DNA of 52,765 nt from CAYXDO01 sp964463485 (GTDB lineage: Bacteria > Myxococcota > Kuafuiibacteriia > Kuafuiibacteriales > Kuafuiibacteriaceae), in assembly GCA_964463485.1 (NCBI GenBank), contig CAYXDO010000072.1, positions 1 to 52,765 of the forward strand, written 5' to 3'. Shown one piece after another: positions 18,099 through 26,734 of this stretch (its first letter is position 1; every line of letters starts with the position of its first letter). The position numbers and the translations under genes are program-made. Below the pieces are notes generated by a model that did no database searches, was not told the origin of the DNA, and saw nothing but the letters and a program-made list of their open reading frames with translations.

Positions 18099-19916
18099 TT
18101 GTCGAGTGAGCTCGCTCCCGGAGAGGTCATCCATGACCGCTTCGTGCTTCGACGGAAGATCGGCGTCGGAGGTTTTGGGACCGTCTGGCTCGCCGAGGAC
18201 GGCACGAATCGATCGGCCGTCGCCCTCAAGCTGCTGCACCCGCAACACAAGCGGAAGACTCGGACCCTCGAGCGCTTCGTTCGCGAAGCTCAGGTCCTCA
18301 CTGGGCTCCGCCATCCCAACATCGCCAACGCTCTGACGTTCAGCGCCGAAGGCCCGGTCCCCTTCATCGCCATGGAGTTCGCGCCGGGCCACACCCTGAG
18401 CGCAGAAATCGCCGCGCGCGCAAAGCTCGGAGTGAGTGGCGCGGAGGTCTCGAGCTTCGCCCCGAGCGAAATCAGGTCGCTCCTCGAGGCGCTCGTCGCG
18501 CCCGTCAGCCACGCTCACAAGAAGGGTGTCGTGCATCGCGATCTCAAGCCCGAGAACGTCGTCGTCTTCTCCGATCACGGAGCGCTCCGGCTGAAGATCC
18601 TCGACTTCGGCATCGCGAAGATCCTCGAAGACTCGGCGGCCATGAAAACGACGGTGGGCCGGGTCTTCGGCTCGCTCTTCTATATGTCTCCAGAGCAGGC
18701 GCGTGGAGAGACGGTCGATGCGCGCGCCGATGTGTTCGGTCTAGGAGCGATCTTGTTCGAGCTGCTGACCCTGCGCCGAGCCTGGGCACGCTCGGCCGAG
18801 GACGCTCCCCTCTCGGTCTTGGAGTCACCCACCGGACCGGGCCTCCCGAACAAACCTCTCCAGGTCATGCAGCGCATCTCCGAGGGACCCCGGCCACGCC
18901 CGAGCGCTTGGCGCGAGGGGATCGGTCGCCTCGAAGACGACCTCGTCCTTCGATCCATGGCCGTCCGACCCGACGAGCGATTCCAGAGCGTCGATGAGTT
19001 CCTCGAGGCCGTTCGCGCGGTGTTTCCCGCTTCCCTCGACGAGACCGGGCCAACTCTCTCGGTGGCCGACGAACCCACCGAAGCCCAATCGCGCGATGGG
19101 CTCCTGCTCGCGACCGACCCCCAGGTCGCCATCGATACTCATCCGACCAACGACGAAGTCTGGAGTCGCACTGGCGACTCGGACGAAGATCCCACGCGAA
19201 TCGGCTCGGCCGGAGATCGACCGGCGTGGGTCGATCCTTGGCTCGCGGAGATTTCCAAAGACGAACAAGGTACGGATTCCGGGGAGCGGGAGGGTACGAT
19301 CCGTCACGGAAGTCCGCCGAAAGGCCTCGGAGAACGTTCGCGTCGTTCCTCGGCTTCGCGCCGGACCTTCGATCCGAGCTCGTCCACCAAGCTCCTCGTG
19401 GCGGGCTCGGCGCTGATCGTGACCGCAGCGGCCCTCGTCACGATGGGTGTGATCGCCAAGGTTCGCTCGTCCGCGGAGCCTCCCGTACCGCTCGTGGCCA
19501 AGTCCGGTACGCTTCGCGCGGTGGCGGCGCCGACGCCCGATGCCGGCCAGGAGAGTCTCGACACGGGCGCTCGCGTCGAGGCGCTGCCCCCGCCCGAGCC
19601 CGTGTTTGTCGCACCCAAACCCGACGATACTCACGTCGACCCAGAGCTCGCTCGACCGGAGCCGAAACCGAAACCCGGAGTGAAGAAGCTTCGGCCCCCA
19701 GACCTGGCGAAGATCAACAAGCTGCTGGAGGACGTTCGCAAGAAGCCATCCGAGGCGGCTGCGCGCGCCTTGAGCGACGCGATCCTCGAGGCCGCTGAAG
19801 CGATCATCGATCCGGCCAGCCGCAAGGTCGTTCTGTCTTGCGCAAAATCTGGAAAGCTGGACGAGCTGTCCCTTTGCGTCGGACGTCTGACCGCGCGGCT
19901 CGACGCTGGCGGCTGA
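18099..19916 (+). CDS. Hanks-type Ser/Thr protein kinase with single membrane span
   Basis: 605 residues, TTG start. The kinase domain spans residues ~14-310: glycine loop IGVGGFGTVW, ATP Lys in VALKLL (Lys44), catalytic loop HRDLKPENVVV near residue 147, metal-binding DFGIAK, activation-loop end YMSPEQARG. All catalytic residues are present. A Glu/Asp-rich juxtamembrane region leads to one transmembrane helix at ~430-450. A Pro-rich periplasmic part follows, then ~70 helical residues at the C-terminus with two Cys. It is typical of myxobacterial eukaryotic-like kinases. It lies between the cNMP-binding gene and a DUF808 gene that starts 18 bases after its stop, which suggests one transcript. 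Confidence 0.9.
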   Translation: MSSELAPGEVIHDRFVLRRKIGVGGFGTVWLAEDGTNRSAVALKLLHPQHKRKTRTLERFVREAQVLTGLRHPNIANALTFSAEGPVPFIAMEFAPGHTLSAEIAARAKLGVSGAEVSSFAPSEIRSLLEALVAPVSHAHKKGVVHRDLKPENVVVFSDHGALRLKILDFGIAKILEDSAAMKTTVGRVFGSLFYMSPEQARGETVDARADVFGLGAILFELLTLRRAWARSAEDAPLSVLESPTGPGLPNKPLQVMQRISEGPRPRPSAWREGIGRLEDDLVLRSMAVRPDERFQSVDEFLEAVRAVFPASLDETGPTLSVADEPTEAQSRDGLLLATDPQVAIDTHPTNDEVWSRTGDSDEDPTRIGSAGDRPAWVDPWLAEISKDEQGTDSGEREGTIRHGSPPKGLGERSRRSSASRRTFDPSSSTKLLVAGSALIVTAAALVTMGVIAKVRSSAEPPVPLVAKSGTLRAVAAPTPDAGQESLDTGARVEALPPPEPVFVAPKPDDTHVDPELARPEPKPKPGVKKLRPPDLAKINKLLEDVRKKPSEAAARALSDAILEAAEAIIDPASRKVVLSCAKSGKLDELSLCVGRLTARLDAGG

Positions 19917-19934
19917 TTTCGAAGGTGAGCACTC

Positions 19935-20846
19935 ATGGCCAGTAGTCTCTTCGCGCTCCTCGACGACATCGCGACCATCCTGGACGACGTCTCCATTCTC
20001 ACCAAAGTCGCGGCCAAGAAGACCGCCGGCGTGCTCGGTGACGACCTCGCGCTCAATGCCGAGCAGGTCAGCGGTGTGCGCGCGGAGCGAGAGCTTCCAG
20101 TGGTTTGGGGGGTCGCCAAGGGCTCGGCGATCAACAAGGTGATCCTCGTGCCGCTCGCGCTCGCCATCAGCTCATTCGCTCCGTGGCTCGTCACTCCCCT
20201 ACTCATGCTGGGGGGCCTCTACCTCTGTTTCGAGGGCGTGGAGAAGCTCGCCCACAAATTCTTGCACTCCAAGGCAGAGGACGAAGCACATGAGACCAAG
20301 CTCAAGAATGCCTTGGCCGATCCCTCGGTCGACTTCGTCGCCCTCGAGAAGGAGAAGATCAAAGGAGCCATTCGGACGGACTTCGTACTCTCCGCAGAGA
20401 TCGTCACGATCACATTAGGCACGGTCGCGACCGAGGCTTTCTGGACGCGCCTCGTCGTTCTAGGCGGCGTATCCGTACTCATGACCGTCGGCGTTTATGG
20501 CCTCGTCGCTGGCATCGTGAAGATCGACGACCTCGGGCTCGCGCTGAGTCGCTCGGAATCCGCGTCGTCCAAGGCCATCGGTGGAGTCTTACTCAAGGGA
20601 GCGCCTTACCTGATGAAGGCGCTCTCGGTCGCCGGCACCGCGGCCATGTTCCTCGTTGGTGGCGGAATCATGACTCACGGAATCCCAGGAGCCCATGACT
20701 ACGTGCACCACCTCGTCGGCGAGCTACCCCTCGTCGGATCGCTGATCGACGGGCTGATCGGAATCGTCGCCGGCTGCCTCGCTCTGTTGCTCGTCATGGT
20801 TGCCAAGAGGCTCATGCCCGCCAAGAAGCTCGAGCCCGCGAAGTAA
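19935..20846 (+). CDS. DUF808 (YedI-like) inner-membrane protein
   Basis: 303 residues. The start (SSLFALLDDIATILDDVSIL) and the VAAKKTAGVLGDDLALNAEQ stretch are the hallmarks of the DUF808/YedI family, whose members are ~300 residues as here. Five or six hydrophobic segments occur (about 75-100, 150-190, 210-225, 235-255 and 270-290). Function is unknown in the family. A ribosome site (GAAGGTG) precedes the ATG. Its stop abuts the stop of nth on the other strand with no intervening base, so no separate terminator fits between them. Confidence 0.9.
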   Translation: MASSLFALLDDIATILDDVSILTKVAAKKTAGVLGDDLALNAEQVSGVRAERELPVVWGVAKGSAINKVILVPLALAISSFAPWLVTPLLMLGGLYLCFEGVEKLAHKFLHSKAEDEAHETKLKNALADPSVDFVALEKEKIKGAIRTDFVLSAEIVTITLGTVATEAFWTRLVVLGGVSVLMTVGVYGLVAGIVKIDDLGLALSRSESASSKAIGGVLLKGAPYLMKALSVAGTAAMFLVGGGIMTHGIPGAHDYVHHLVGELPLVGSLIDGLIGIVAGCLALLLVMVAKRLMPAKKLEPAK

Positions 20847-21524
20847 TCACCGCTTCTCTTTCGTCCCTGTCTTTGGTTTTGGTGACTCCTCGAGGATCCT
20901 CTTCTTGGTCGCTGCGAACGAGCAGATCGGGCAGGTGGACAGATCGTGACCGCGGGCAGGGCAGTGCTCGCGTCCGAAGTAGATGATTTGCAGGTGGAGC
21001 TTCGACCAACAATCCTCGGGGAAGATCGCCCGAAGGTCGGCCTCGACCTTGTCGGGCGAGTCTTCGTCGCTGAGGCCCCATCGATTCGCGAGCCGATGAA
21101 TGTGCGTATCGACGGGAAAGGCGGGACGTCCGAACGCTTGCGCGATCACGACGTTCGCCGTCTTGCGCCCGACCCCGGGCAAACTCACAAGGCTATCGAA
21201 GTCATCCGGGACTTTGCTGCCATGCCGTTCGACCAGGAGGCGCGACATCTCCTTGAGTGACTTGGCCTTCTGCGGTGCCAGGCCGATCTCTCGAATGATC
21301 TCTCGAATCTCCTCGACCGACAGCTCCGATAATTTTTCCGGAGTATTCGCCCGCTCGAACAGCCGCGGTGTCACTTCGTTGACTTTTTTGTCGGTGGTTT
21401 GGGCAGACAGAATCACCGAGACCAGGAGTGTAAAAGGGTCGGTATGGTCGAGTGGAATCGCCGGGCTCGGGTACAGCTCTTCGAGCTTTTGGCGGATCAG
21501 CTCCGCTTTCTCCTGCTTCTTCAT
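20847..21524 (-). CDS. nth: Endonuclease III, variant lacking a full Fe-S motif
   Basis: 225 residues, the usual length for this base-excision DNA glycosylase/AP lyase acting on oxidised pyrimidines. The helix-hairpin-helix LPGVGRKTANVV holds the catalytic Lys121, and VDTHIHRL holds the catalytic Asp139. In E. coli Nth a Cys-X6-Cys-X2-Cys-X5-Cys loop binds a 4Fe-4S cluster. Here the corresponding region is CPARGHDLSTCPIC, giving Cys188, Cys198 and Cys201 with no fourth Cys, so the cluster is probably absent. The tail is Lys-rich. The gene begins directly after the stop of the CoA-binding gene upstream on the same strand, so they are co-transcribed. Confidence 0.92.
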   Translation of the reverse strand: MKKQEKAELIRQKLEELYPSPAIPLDHTDPFTLLVSVILSAQTTDKKVNEVTPRLFERANTPEKLSELSVEEIREIIREIGLAPQKAKSLKEMSRLLVERHGSKVPDDFDSLVSLPGVGRKTANVVIAQAFGRPAFPVDTHIHRLANRWGLSDEDSPDKVEADLRAIFPEDCWSKLHLQIIYFGREHCPARGHDLSTCPICSFAATKKRILEESPKPKTGTKEKR

Positions 21525-21968
21525 TCACTCGGCCTCGACCATGATACAGGGTCCGGCAACGACCAAGGGGACCTTGGTTCGGGCCAACGCCACGACCTCC
21601 GCATCGAACGAGCCCGGCTGAAACCACAGCACGTCAGCTTCCGAGCCCTTCAAGTCGGACACGATTCGTCGCGAGACCTCTGGCGGTACGACGAAATCGG
21701 CGATGTGAATTCGGCCGGCCGCGGCGAGCGTCGGATGACATGGAAGACCGCAGACCTCCGAGGCGTGCGGGTTGATGGGTCGGACCGAGAATCCCTTTCG
21801 TACGAGATCTCGTACGATGATGTTTCCAAACTTGGAACGGTCGTTGCTGGCGCCGAGCACGGCCACGATAGTGCCTTGACGGCGAGTCCGGCCGAGCAAA
21901 TCAGCGACATGACTTGGGAGCTCCACGCGGGAAGTCTCGGCCGTTTCGGGCGCGACGGCAAGGCCCAC
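21525..21968 (-). CDS. CoA-binding domain protein (YccU-like)
   Basis: 147 residues, GTG start. The Rossmann-type CoA-binding fold is recognised from IVAVLGASNDRSKFGNIIV (nucleotide loop), GFSVRPINPHASEVCGLPCH and ADVLWFQPGSFDAEVV, a pattern shared with YccU and the CoA-binding part of succinyl-CoA synthetase alpha. Members of 130-150 residues are common and their role is not defined. The start follows the stop of the anti-sigma-like gene by eight bases and its stop abuts nth, so it sits in the middle of a four-gene minus-strand operon (phosphatase, anti-sigma, CoA-binding, nth). Confidence 0.85.
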   Translation of the reverse strand: MGLAVAPETAETSRVELPSHVADLLGRTRRQGTIVAVLGASNDRSKFGNIIVRDLVRKGFSVRPINPHASEVCGLPCHPTLAAAGRIHIADFVVPPEVSRRIVSDLKGSEADVLWFQPGSFDAEVVALARTKVPLVVAGPCIMVEAE

Positions 21969-21976
21969 CGGCCCAC

Positions 21977-22747
21977 CTATGGCGCGTTGGCTTGCGTGAC
22001 CGAGAGTCTGAAGACCGACACACTCGGGAGGTCGATCTGGCCGCCCGCGCGGAGCTTCATCGCGAGGGCGTCAGGTGCGAGGTCGAAGGCGGCGGCGACG
22101 GTGAGCTTGCCGCGGCGATGGGCTTCACCGAGGGCGATGTCGAAGGGAAGGCGCACTGAGCGGGCCGCCGGCCCGCGCTCGATGGTGACGCCCGGCTGCC
22201 CAGAGAGCTCCGGGTAGTACCAATGAATTTCCTCGCCGTCCCAACCCAGAATACTGAGTCTCGAGTGTCGACCTTCAGGATTTCCGTAGACGAACCCGAT
22301 CCGTTCATCGAGGCGAATGAAGCCCCCGTCGGCCAAGTCTCTTGCACCGCGTTCCGAGATCGCCAGGAGCTTCACTTCGGCCTCTCCTGAGACCGCGGCG
22401 CCCTTGCTGCGGGGCTCCGAGCGGTCCGCGGGCACTTCGGTTCTGACGCCGACGAAGAAGGCGATGGACGCAGCGGCGGCGAGCGCAACGAGCGGGCCCC
22501 GACGAGATCCGAGCTCGGTGACGGTGCCCCGGCCGGACGCTGCCGCGAGGGCTGCACGGCACTCGCCGCAAGCGCTCAAATGGGTGACTTGCTCACCGGA
22601 AAGGACCCGTCCGCGATCCGCGGCCGCGGCCAAGACCTCGTCCGAGATGTGTCCTTCGTCCGGCACCGGGAGGTCTGTCAGCACCGCTGCGATCTTCCGC
22701 TCGGTGGTCATCACGACGTTGGTGTCCGCGGAGCTTCGATCCGTCAC
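21977..22747 (-). CDS. Zinc-finger anti-sigma-like membrane protein
   Basis: 256 residues from a GTG overlapping the phosphatase stop (GTGA at 22744-22747); an internal ATG at 22711 is an alternative start. His56, Cys60 and Cys63 (THLSACGECRAAL) form the HxxxCxxC zinc motif of ZAS-type anti-sigma factors. One transmembrane helix (VALAAAASIAFFVGV) follows at ~90-105. The outer part, ~130-256, is beta-rich. No ECF sigma gene is adjacent, so the partner is either elsewhere or the domain has another target. Translational coupling to a PP2C-type phosphatase suggests regulation by phosphorylation (inference). Confidence 0.7.
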   Translation of the reverse strand: MTDRSSADTNVVMTTERKIAAVLTDLPVPDEGHISDEVLAAAADRGRVLSGEQVTHLSACGECRAALAAASGRGTVTELGSRRGPLVALAAAASIAFFVGVRTEVPADRSEPRSKGAAVSGEAEVKLLAISERGARDLADGGFIRLDERIGFVYGNPEGRHSRLSILGWDGEEIHWYYPELSGQPGVTIERGPAARSVRLPFDIALGEAHRRGKLTVAAAFDLAPDALAMKLRAGGQIDLPSVSVFRLSVTQANAP

Positions 22748-24108
22748 GGGCCCTGGACTCGCACGATCAAGATCGTCAGATTGTCCGGCTTGGCTTCCTT
22801 GGTCTTCATTCGAGACGAGATCAAGTCTCGCAGCTTTCGGGTCGCTGCGCGAGAATCACCTGACTCGGCGACGATTTTCCCGATAGCCTCGAGTCCGAGC
22901 TTGCTGTCGAAGAGTCCATCCGATCCGAAGACGAGCCATTCGCCCGGACCCATGTCCCATCGATAGATTTCGTGTTTCGGGAGCCTCGCTCCGTCGCGCA
23001 GCATGCCGACCCCTTCGAGCAGGAGGCGCCCGAAGCCCTGAGGTTCCGTCCGAGTGATGAGCTCCCCGGCCGATGAGTAGCGCACGACTCCGGAGTCTCC
23101 GACGTTGAGGACGACCGCGCGGCGGCCATCGATGCGCGCTCCGACGAAGGTCGAGACTTCTCCCTTTCCTCGCGCCAGGATCGCTTCGTGGGCGTCACGA
23201 ACGGCGCCGATCAGCGCAGTTTCGACTGCGGCTTCATCACCGTCTTGGCGAGCGACCGCTTGCATGCGATCGAAGAGTGATTTGGCGGCGATCGAGCTGG
23301 CCGCGCCGCGAAAGTTCTCGTCCTCACCTTCTCCGCCGGCTTGGTCGAACACTCCGACGTAGATGCGCCCTTTTTTGTCTGCGAACAGCGCACCGGCGTC
23401 TTCGTTCCATGACTTGTAATTTTCGCCCTTGTTGGTGTGCAGGCTCGCCGTGGCGAATGGGCTCTGCAGCCCAAACACGGTGTCGGTCTCGCGGTTGCCT
23501 GCGACCAGGCCGAGCTGAGTGTTGACCTCGAGGATCGACTCGAGGGGTGTGTACATGCCGCGATCTTTGGGGCGAGGCTGGCTCGGATCGCCCCGGGCAA
23601 CGGCGCGCAGTCGCGCGAGGTCCTCGCCTGACATCTGGACTGTCTCGGCTTCACCGCCGAGTCGCAGCGCCAAGCGTCGCCGCAATGCGGCTGGATCGAC
23701 CCGAGAGCCATCATCTGCCAGGACGAGCATGTCGCCATCCTCGTCGAGGCCGCTCACCCAGAAGCGGCCCTCTTCGAGCTGAATGACGTCGCCGAGCTTG
23801 AGCGGATTGGTTTCGATGACGCGGTCTGCAGTGAGCTCCTTGAACTTCAAGGCGCCGCTTTCGATGCGCAGGATGATCTGGAGTCCGTCGCGCGTTCTTC
23901 CGCTGACGACGCCCAACGACCACGCTCCGCCGGTGCGTGGTACTCGGATCAAATCACCGACGTGGTAGCGCTCGCAGGAGCTCAGGTCGGCGGCTCGGGA
24001 TAGCTCCGCGACGCGGAGGATTCGGAACTCTGGATCTCGATCGAGTCGATCCGCGAGATCGTCGACGTCGCGCGCCATGCGCGAAGGCTCTCGAAAACGC
24101 ACCTTCAT
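22744..24108 (-). CDS. PP2C-type Ser/Thr phosphatase with N-terminal regulatory domain
   Basis: 454 residues. The C-terminal ~260 residues form a PP2C fold: NEDAGALFADKKGRIYVGVF then DQAGG (in place of the canonical DGHGG), VLNVGDSGVVRY, VFGSDGLFD and the final PDNLTILIVRV. The metal-binding Asp residues of motifs 2, 8 and 11 are retained, so activity is likely. The N-terminal ~190 residues are unrelated: beta-rich segments (HVGDLIRVPR, KLGDVIQLEEGRFWVSG) of unknown function, possibly a sensor. It is the first gene of the minus-strand operon and diverges from lon. In this neighbourhood it could oppose the Ser/Thr kinase at 18099-19916. Confidence 0.8.
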   Translation of the reverse strand: MKVRFREPSRMARDVDDLADRLDRDPEFRILRVAELSRAADLSSCERYHVGDLIRVPRTGGAWSLGVVSGRTRDGLQIILRIESGALKFKELTADRVIETNPLKLGDVIQLEEGRFWVSGLDEDGDMLVLADDGSRVDPAALRRRLALRLGGEAETVQMSGEDLARLRAVARGDPSQPRPKDRGMYTPLESILEVNTQLGLVAGNRETDTVFGLQSPFATASLHTNKGENYKSWNEDAGALFADKKGRIYVGVFDQAGGEGEDENFRGAASSIAAKSLFDRMQAVARQDGDEAAVETALIGAVRDAHEAILARGKGEVSTFVGARIDGRRAVVLNVGDSGVVRYSSAGELITRTEPQGFGRLLLEGVGMLRDGARLPKHEIYRWDMGPGEWLVFGSDGLFDSKLGLEAIGKIVAESGDSRAATRKLRDLISSRMKTKEAKPDNLTILIVRVQGP

Positions 24109-24293
24109 GACAAGTCTGCAGGAGAACGGAAGCAGAGGCGCGCGCTCATTGACGCCAGCCGCTCAGTGAATAGGCACCCATCACAGCGCGGCCGACGGGC
24201 CGCAGTCAAATGCAGCAACTCGCGGGCAGCCGCGCAGACGTAGACCTCGAGCTCAAGGCTTCAGGTCGAAAACGAGATCCGAGGAGATTTAAC

Positions 24294-26672
24294 GTGCAGG
24301 GTATTCGATTCGAAATTCCCGTCAACCGACCCGAGGTTCTGCCTGTTTTGCCGTTGCGGCAAGGCATTCTGTTTCCTGGGACTGCGTCGCCTTTCAGCGT
24401 AGGTCGCTCCCGGTCGCTCGCTGCGCTCTCTGCCGCGAAGGACGGCTTGTTGATCGTCGCGGCGCAGCGAGAAGGCGTCGACGCACCCAATGCCACTGAC
24501 TTGTTGCCGATCGGAGTGCTCGCGCGCGTCGTGAGACCCTTGGGGCAGAAGGAGGGGGTGAAGGCCGTACTGATCCAGGGCTTGGTCCGGGTGAGGATCG
24601 AGGAAGTGACCAGCACGGAGCCTTGTTTCTCTGCACGCTACAGCGTGGTGACTTCGGACTGGCCGGATTCATCCGAGGGTCGGGCGATGAAGATCAGCCT
24701 CGACGAGGCTGTGAAGCACGCGGCCGAGAAGATTGCCGGCGACGCGACGGCGTTCAAAGTCGCCGCCGAGCTCGATCCCTCGTCTCTCGTCGATCTCGTG
24801 GCGTCGGTGCTCGACGTCGACATCGGCTGGAAGCACGAGATCCTGATGACGCCCGATCCGCTCGCGCGGGCCGAGAAGGTCCTCAAGAAGGTCGCGGTGA
24901 CGCTCGAGGTGCTCGATGCCCAGAAGTCGATCCGCGATCGAGTCATGTCGGAAGTCCGTGACAACGAGCGTGAGTCGATTCTTCGCCGGCAGCTCAAGGC
25001 CATCCAGGAGGAGCTGGGTGAAGGGGGAAATGACGCGGAGCTCTTGCGGCTCAAGGAGCGGCTCGCGAAGGCGAAGTTGACGGACGAGGCTCGGGAGGTC
25101 GTCGATCGGGAGCTCGCGAGGCTGTCTAGGATTCCTCAAGGCGGGCCTGAGCGTTCGGTGGCGCTCGATTGGCTCGGGTGGATCGCCGACTTGCCGTGGC
25201 AAATGTACAGCGCGGTCGACGTCGATCTCGGCAAGCTCGAGGACCGCCTCGACGAGACTCACTACGGGCTCGCCGACGTGAAGCGGCAGGTGATCGAACA
25301 TCTGGCTGTTCGGAAGCTAGGGGGACAAGGGCGCGCCGACGTGTTGCTGCTCGTGGGCCCTCCGGGAGTCGGCAAGACGAGCATCGCTCAGGCCATCGCC
25401 GACGCGACCAACCGTAAGTTGGTGCGAGTGGCGCTCGGTGGTTTGCGAGACGAAGCGGAGCTCCGAGGCCATCGTCGGACGTACATCGGATCTCGGCCTG
25501 GCCGGTTGATCGAAGGCATTCGGCGCGCGGGGACGGCCGATGCGGTCGTGGTGCTCGACGAGATCGACAAGCTCGGTCGAAGCTGGCAAGGCGATCCGGC
25601 CTCGGCGTTGCTCGAGATCCTCGACCCCGAACAGAACCATGCGTTCGTCGATCACTACCTCGAGGTGGCGTTCGATCTCTCGAAGATGTTGTTCGTGGCG
25701 ACGGCTAACGACCTGACCGAGATCCCGCCGCCGCTGCGCGATCGAACCGAGATCATCGAGATCGAAGGATACACGCGCGACGAGAAGGTGAAGATCGCGC
25801 GGAAGCACGTACTCGAGAAGCTCGCGAAGAATTCGGGGATCGAGCTCAGCGACGTCGTCATCGACGACGAGGCGTTGGAGGTCGCGATCGGCGGGTGGAC
25901 GAGAGAGGCGGGTGTCCGACAGCTCCAGCGGACTCTCGGCAAGATTTTCCGCAAGGCCGCGGTGCTCAAAGCCAAGGGAGAGTTGAAGGGGCCGCTGAAG
26001 GTGACCAAGGACGACGTGAGTGGGTATCTCGGACGTCGCCGTTTCTTCGACGAAGCGCATGAAGCGCCGACCCGAGCGGGGATCGCGACGGGGCTCGCGT
26101 GGACTCCGCTTGGTGGAGACGTGCTCTACGTGGAAGCTTCCACCGTGCACGGCAAAGGCAAGCTCGTGCTCACCGGACAGCTCGGCGAGGTGATGAAGGA
26201 GTCCGCGCAGGCGGCGCTGACGTACGTGTTGTCGAACGCGGACGACCTTGGAATCGATCCGGATGTCGTCGCAGAGCGGGACATTCACGTGCATGTGCCG
26301 GCGGGGGCGACGCCGAAGGATGGCCCTTCGGCGGGGGTCACGATGTTCACCGCGCTCGCGTCTTTGCTGACGGGTCGCCCCGTGCGAGGTGAGGTCGCGA
26401 TGACGGGGGAGGTGACGTTGCGAGGGCGCGTCCTTCCGGTGGGTGGGATCAAGTCCAAGATCCTTGCGGCCCACGAGCGCGGGCTCAAGACGATCGTGGT
26501 ACCGAAGAAGAACGCTGCCGACCTCGAGGAGCTCCCGGAGCGCGTCAGATCCGAGCTCGAGTTCGTGCTCGCGGACCATGTCGATGATTTCCTCGATCGA
26601 GTGCTCCTTCCGGCCTCTCCGCTCACGGCGCCTCCGACGTCCCGGAGGGCGAACGTGCCCATGAGCGCGTGA
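24294..26672 (+). CDS. lon: ATP-dependent Lon protease
   Basis: 792 residues from the GTG at 24294, chosen because GAGGAG lies about 9 bases upstream; an in-frame ATG at 24210 has no such site. The N-terminal Lon domain (PVLPLRQGILFPG) is followed by a coiled-coil region, the AAA+ module with Walker A GPPGVGKTS (~355-363) and Walker B VVVLDEIDKLGR, and the protease domain. The catalytic dyad is Ser679 in PKDGPSAGVTM and Lys722 in GGIKSK, the same numbering as in E. coli Lon. It degrades misfolded and regulatory proteins in the cytoplasm. It diverges from the phosphatase operon; a weak TTGACG hexamer at 24149 could belong to its promoter. Confidence 0.95.
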   Translation: MQGIRFEIPVNRPEVLPVLPLRQGILFPGTASPFSVGRSRSLAALSAAKDGLLIVAAQREGVDAPNATDLLPIGVLARVVRPLGQKEGVKAVLIQGLVRVRIEEVTSTEPCFSARYSVVTSDWPDSSEGRAMKISLDEAVKHAAEKIAGDATAFKVAAELDPSSLVDLVASVLDVDIGWKHEILMTPDPLARAEKVLKKVAVTLEVLDAQKSIRDRVMSEVRDNERESILRRQLKAIQEELGEGGNDAELLRLKERLAKAKLTDEAREVVDRELARLSRIPQGGPERSVALDWLGWIADLPWQMYSAVDVDLGKLEDRLDETHYGLADVKRQVIEHLAVRKLGGQGRADVLLLVGPPGVGKTSIAQAIADATNRKLVRVALGGLRDEAELRGHRRTYIGSRPGRLIEGIRRAGTADAVVVLDEIDKLGRSWQGDPASALLEILDPEQNHAFVDHYLEVAFDLSKMLFVATANDLTEIPPPLRDRTEIIEIEGYTRDEKVKIARKHVLEKLAKNSGIELSDVVIDDEALEVAIGGWTREAGVRQLQRTLGKIFRKAAVLKAKGELKGPLKVTKDDVSGYLGRRRFFDEAHEAPTRAGIATGLAWTPLGGDVLYVEASTVHGKGKLVLTGQLGEVMKESAQAALTYVLSNADDLGIDPDVVAERDIHVHVPAGATPKDGPSAGVTMFTALASLLTGRPVRGEVAMTGEVTLRGRVLPVGGIKSKILAAHERGLKTIVVPKKNAADLEELPERVRSELEFVLADHVDDFLDRVLLPASPLTAPPTSRRANVPMSA

Positions 26673-26734
26673 GTCACCTGCTCGCCACCAAACCCTTGTC
26701 CTCTCGATCCTGAGCGTTCACATTTGGCGGACCC

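Noticed and set aside
25317..26579. Minus-strand frame of 420 codons opposite lon
   Set aside because: Arg-rich composition and complete overlap with the conserved Lon AAA+ and protease domains.
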